A stretch of DNA of 12,478 nucleotides, taken from assembly GCA_004524425.1 (NCBI GenBank), contig SDNN01000067.1, positions 1-12,478 of the forward strand, in the 5' to 3' direction. Below the pieces are notes generated by a model, which was given only the letters and a program-made list of their open reading frames with translations, did not search any database and was not told where the DNA came from. Source of the DNA: Promethearchaeota archaeon. GTDB lineage: Archaea > Asgardarchaeota > Lokiarchaeia > Sigynarchaeales > SOKP01. Of the stretch, positions 12,058 through 12,478 are shown one piece after another (within the stretch, counting starts at the first letter, position 1; the number at the start of each line of letters is the position of its first letter). The translations under genes and the position numbers were made by a program.

Positions 12058-12478
12058 ATGCCAGTAGAATACGAACAAGCAGTTAAAAATTTAAAGCAAT
12101 CAGAACCTGACATAAAATCAGTAGTTATAGTTGAAGATGAACCGGATAATATCGTGTTTTCTACGGAGGATTGGGATCTCAATGAAGATATCGAGAAAAT
12201 TATAAACATTTGGGATTCTCAACATGGAAAATCTTTTACCATCGACGATAAGAAATATTCAATCTTACAAAGCACTCCAGAAAGACTGGTTGCGACTTCA
12301 ATAAAGGGGGAAGGACACATTGTGGGCGCCAAGGATGATGAGCGAAGAGTCATATCCCTCGCAGACCCAAAAGGAAACATACTTACCGCTTATACTGCCA
12401 CTGCGAGAGCATTAAAATCAATGAGTTCTAAGGAGCCATATCTGAATGCTAAGGCTAAACTTGGAAAAGATATCTCAT
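12058..12478 (+). CDS. Probable Roadblock/LC7-like protein, cut by window edge
   Basis: 140 residues are visible from ATG 12058, and the frame is still open at the end of the window. The pattern is helix (about 4-15), strand S-V-V-I-V-E-D (21-27), strand I-V-F-S-T (32-36), helix (42-52), then strands around Y-S-I-L-Q-S-T-P-E-R-L-V-A-T-S and a G-E-G-H-I-V-G-A-K-D-D motif, then a helix near A-T-A-R-A-L. This order resembles the Roadblock/LC7 fold (MglB, Ragulator subunits), whose members bind small GTPases, and similar hypothetical proteins are familiar from Lokiarchaeia. The family call is inference from topology. The nearest in-frame upstream stop is at 11998-12000 with no other ATG between, so the start is reasonable. 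No Shine-Dalgarno is visible. It is divergent from the membrane protein at 10993. Confidence 0.75.
   Translation, partial: MPVEYEQAVKNLKQSEPDIKSVVIVEDEPDNIVFSTEDWDLNEDIEKIINIWDSQHGKSFTIDDKKYSILQSTPERLVATSIKGEGHIVGAKDDERRVISLADPKGNILTAYTATARALKSMSSKEPYLNAKAKLGKDIS

Noticed and set aside
1..12478. tRNA, rRNA, CRISPR array, insertion sequence or transposase
   Set aside because: No GC-rich clover-leaf-like stretch, regularly spaced repeats, terminal inverted repeats or transposase motifs were found on reading both strands.

Overview
The window looks like AT-rich archaeal DNA (by eye about two thirds A+T), most probably from an Asgard (Promethearchaeota, Lokiarchaeia-like) genome. The reasons are two eukaryote-like Ras-superfamily GTPases (one fused to an N-terminal domain that looks longin-like), a probable Roadblock-like protein at the right edge, an archaeal UPF0147 protein, an archaeal-type VapBC toxin-antitoxin pair, and T-run rather than classical bacterial terminators. 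The taxonomic call is inference from gene content; no rRNA or tRNA gene is present.

Layout. 1-1267 (minus): a four-helix membrane protein of unknown function, then a stand-alone 198-residue small GTPase. 1268-1595: intergenic region with a candidate promoter. 1596-2758 (plus): a tight two-gene unit of cysteine-rich iron-sulfur proteins, ending in T-runs and an 18-bp perfect palindrome. 2865-4379 (minus): a longin-like/coiled-coil/GTPase fusion and a UPF0147 protein. 4561-7470 (minus): a full-length phosphoenolpyruvate synthase with an unusual internal insertion and a coiled C-terminal extension. 7619-8999 (minus): two paralogous six-helix membrane proteins. 9347-9980 (plus): a VapBC pair whose toxin is frameshifted in a short A-run. 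10124-10873 (minus): a DUF998 membrane protein whose start codon lies in a long imperfect hairpin. 10993-11769 (minus): a third member of the six-helix family. 12058-end (plus): a probable Roadblock-like protein cut by the window edge.

How the parts relate. Phosphoenolpyruvate synthase is a central gluconeogenic enzyme, and the ferredoxin-like pair implies low-potential electron transfer in an anaerobe. The GTPases and Roadblock-like protein belong to the small-GTPase signalling repertoire for which Asgard archaea are known. The most novel item is the three-member membrane family (7619-8227, 8325-8999, 10993-11769). These proteins share several loop motifs and a near-invariant extreme C-terminus (G-[IM]-L-L-P) and match no family I recognise. 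The VapBC pair and the DUF998 gene separate the third copy from the other two, which suggests local duplication in an accessory-type region.
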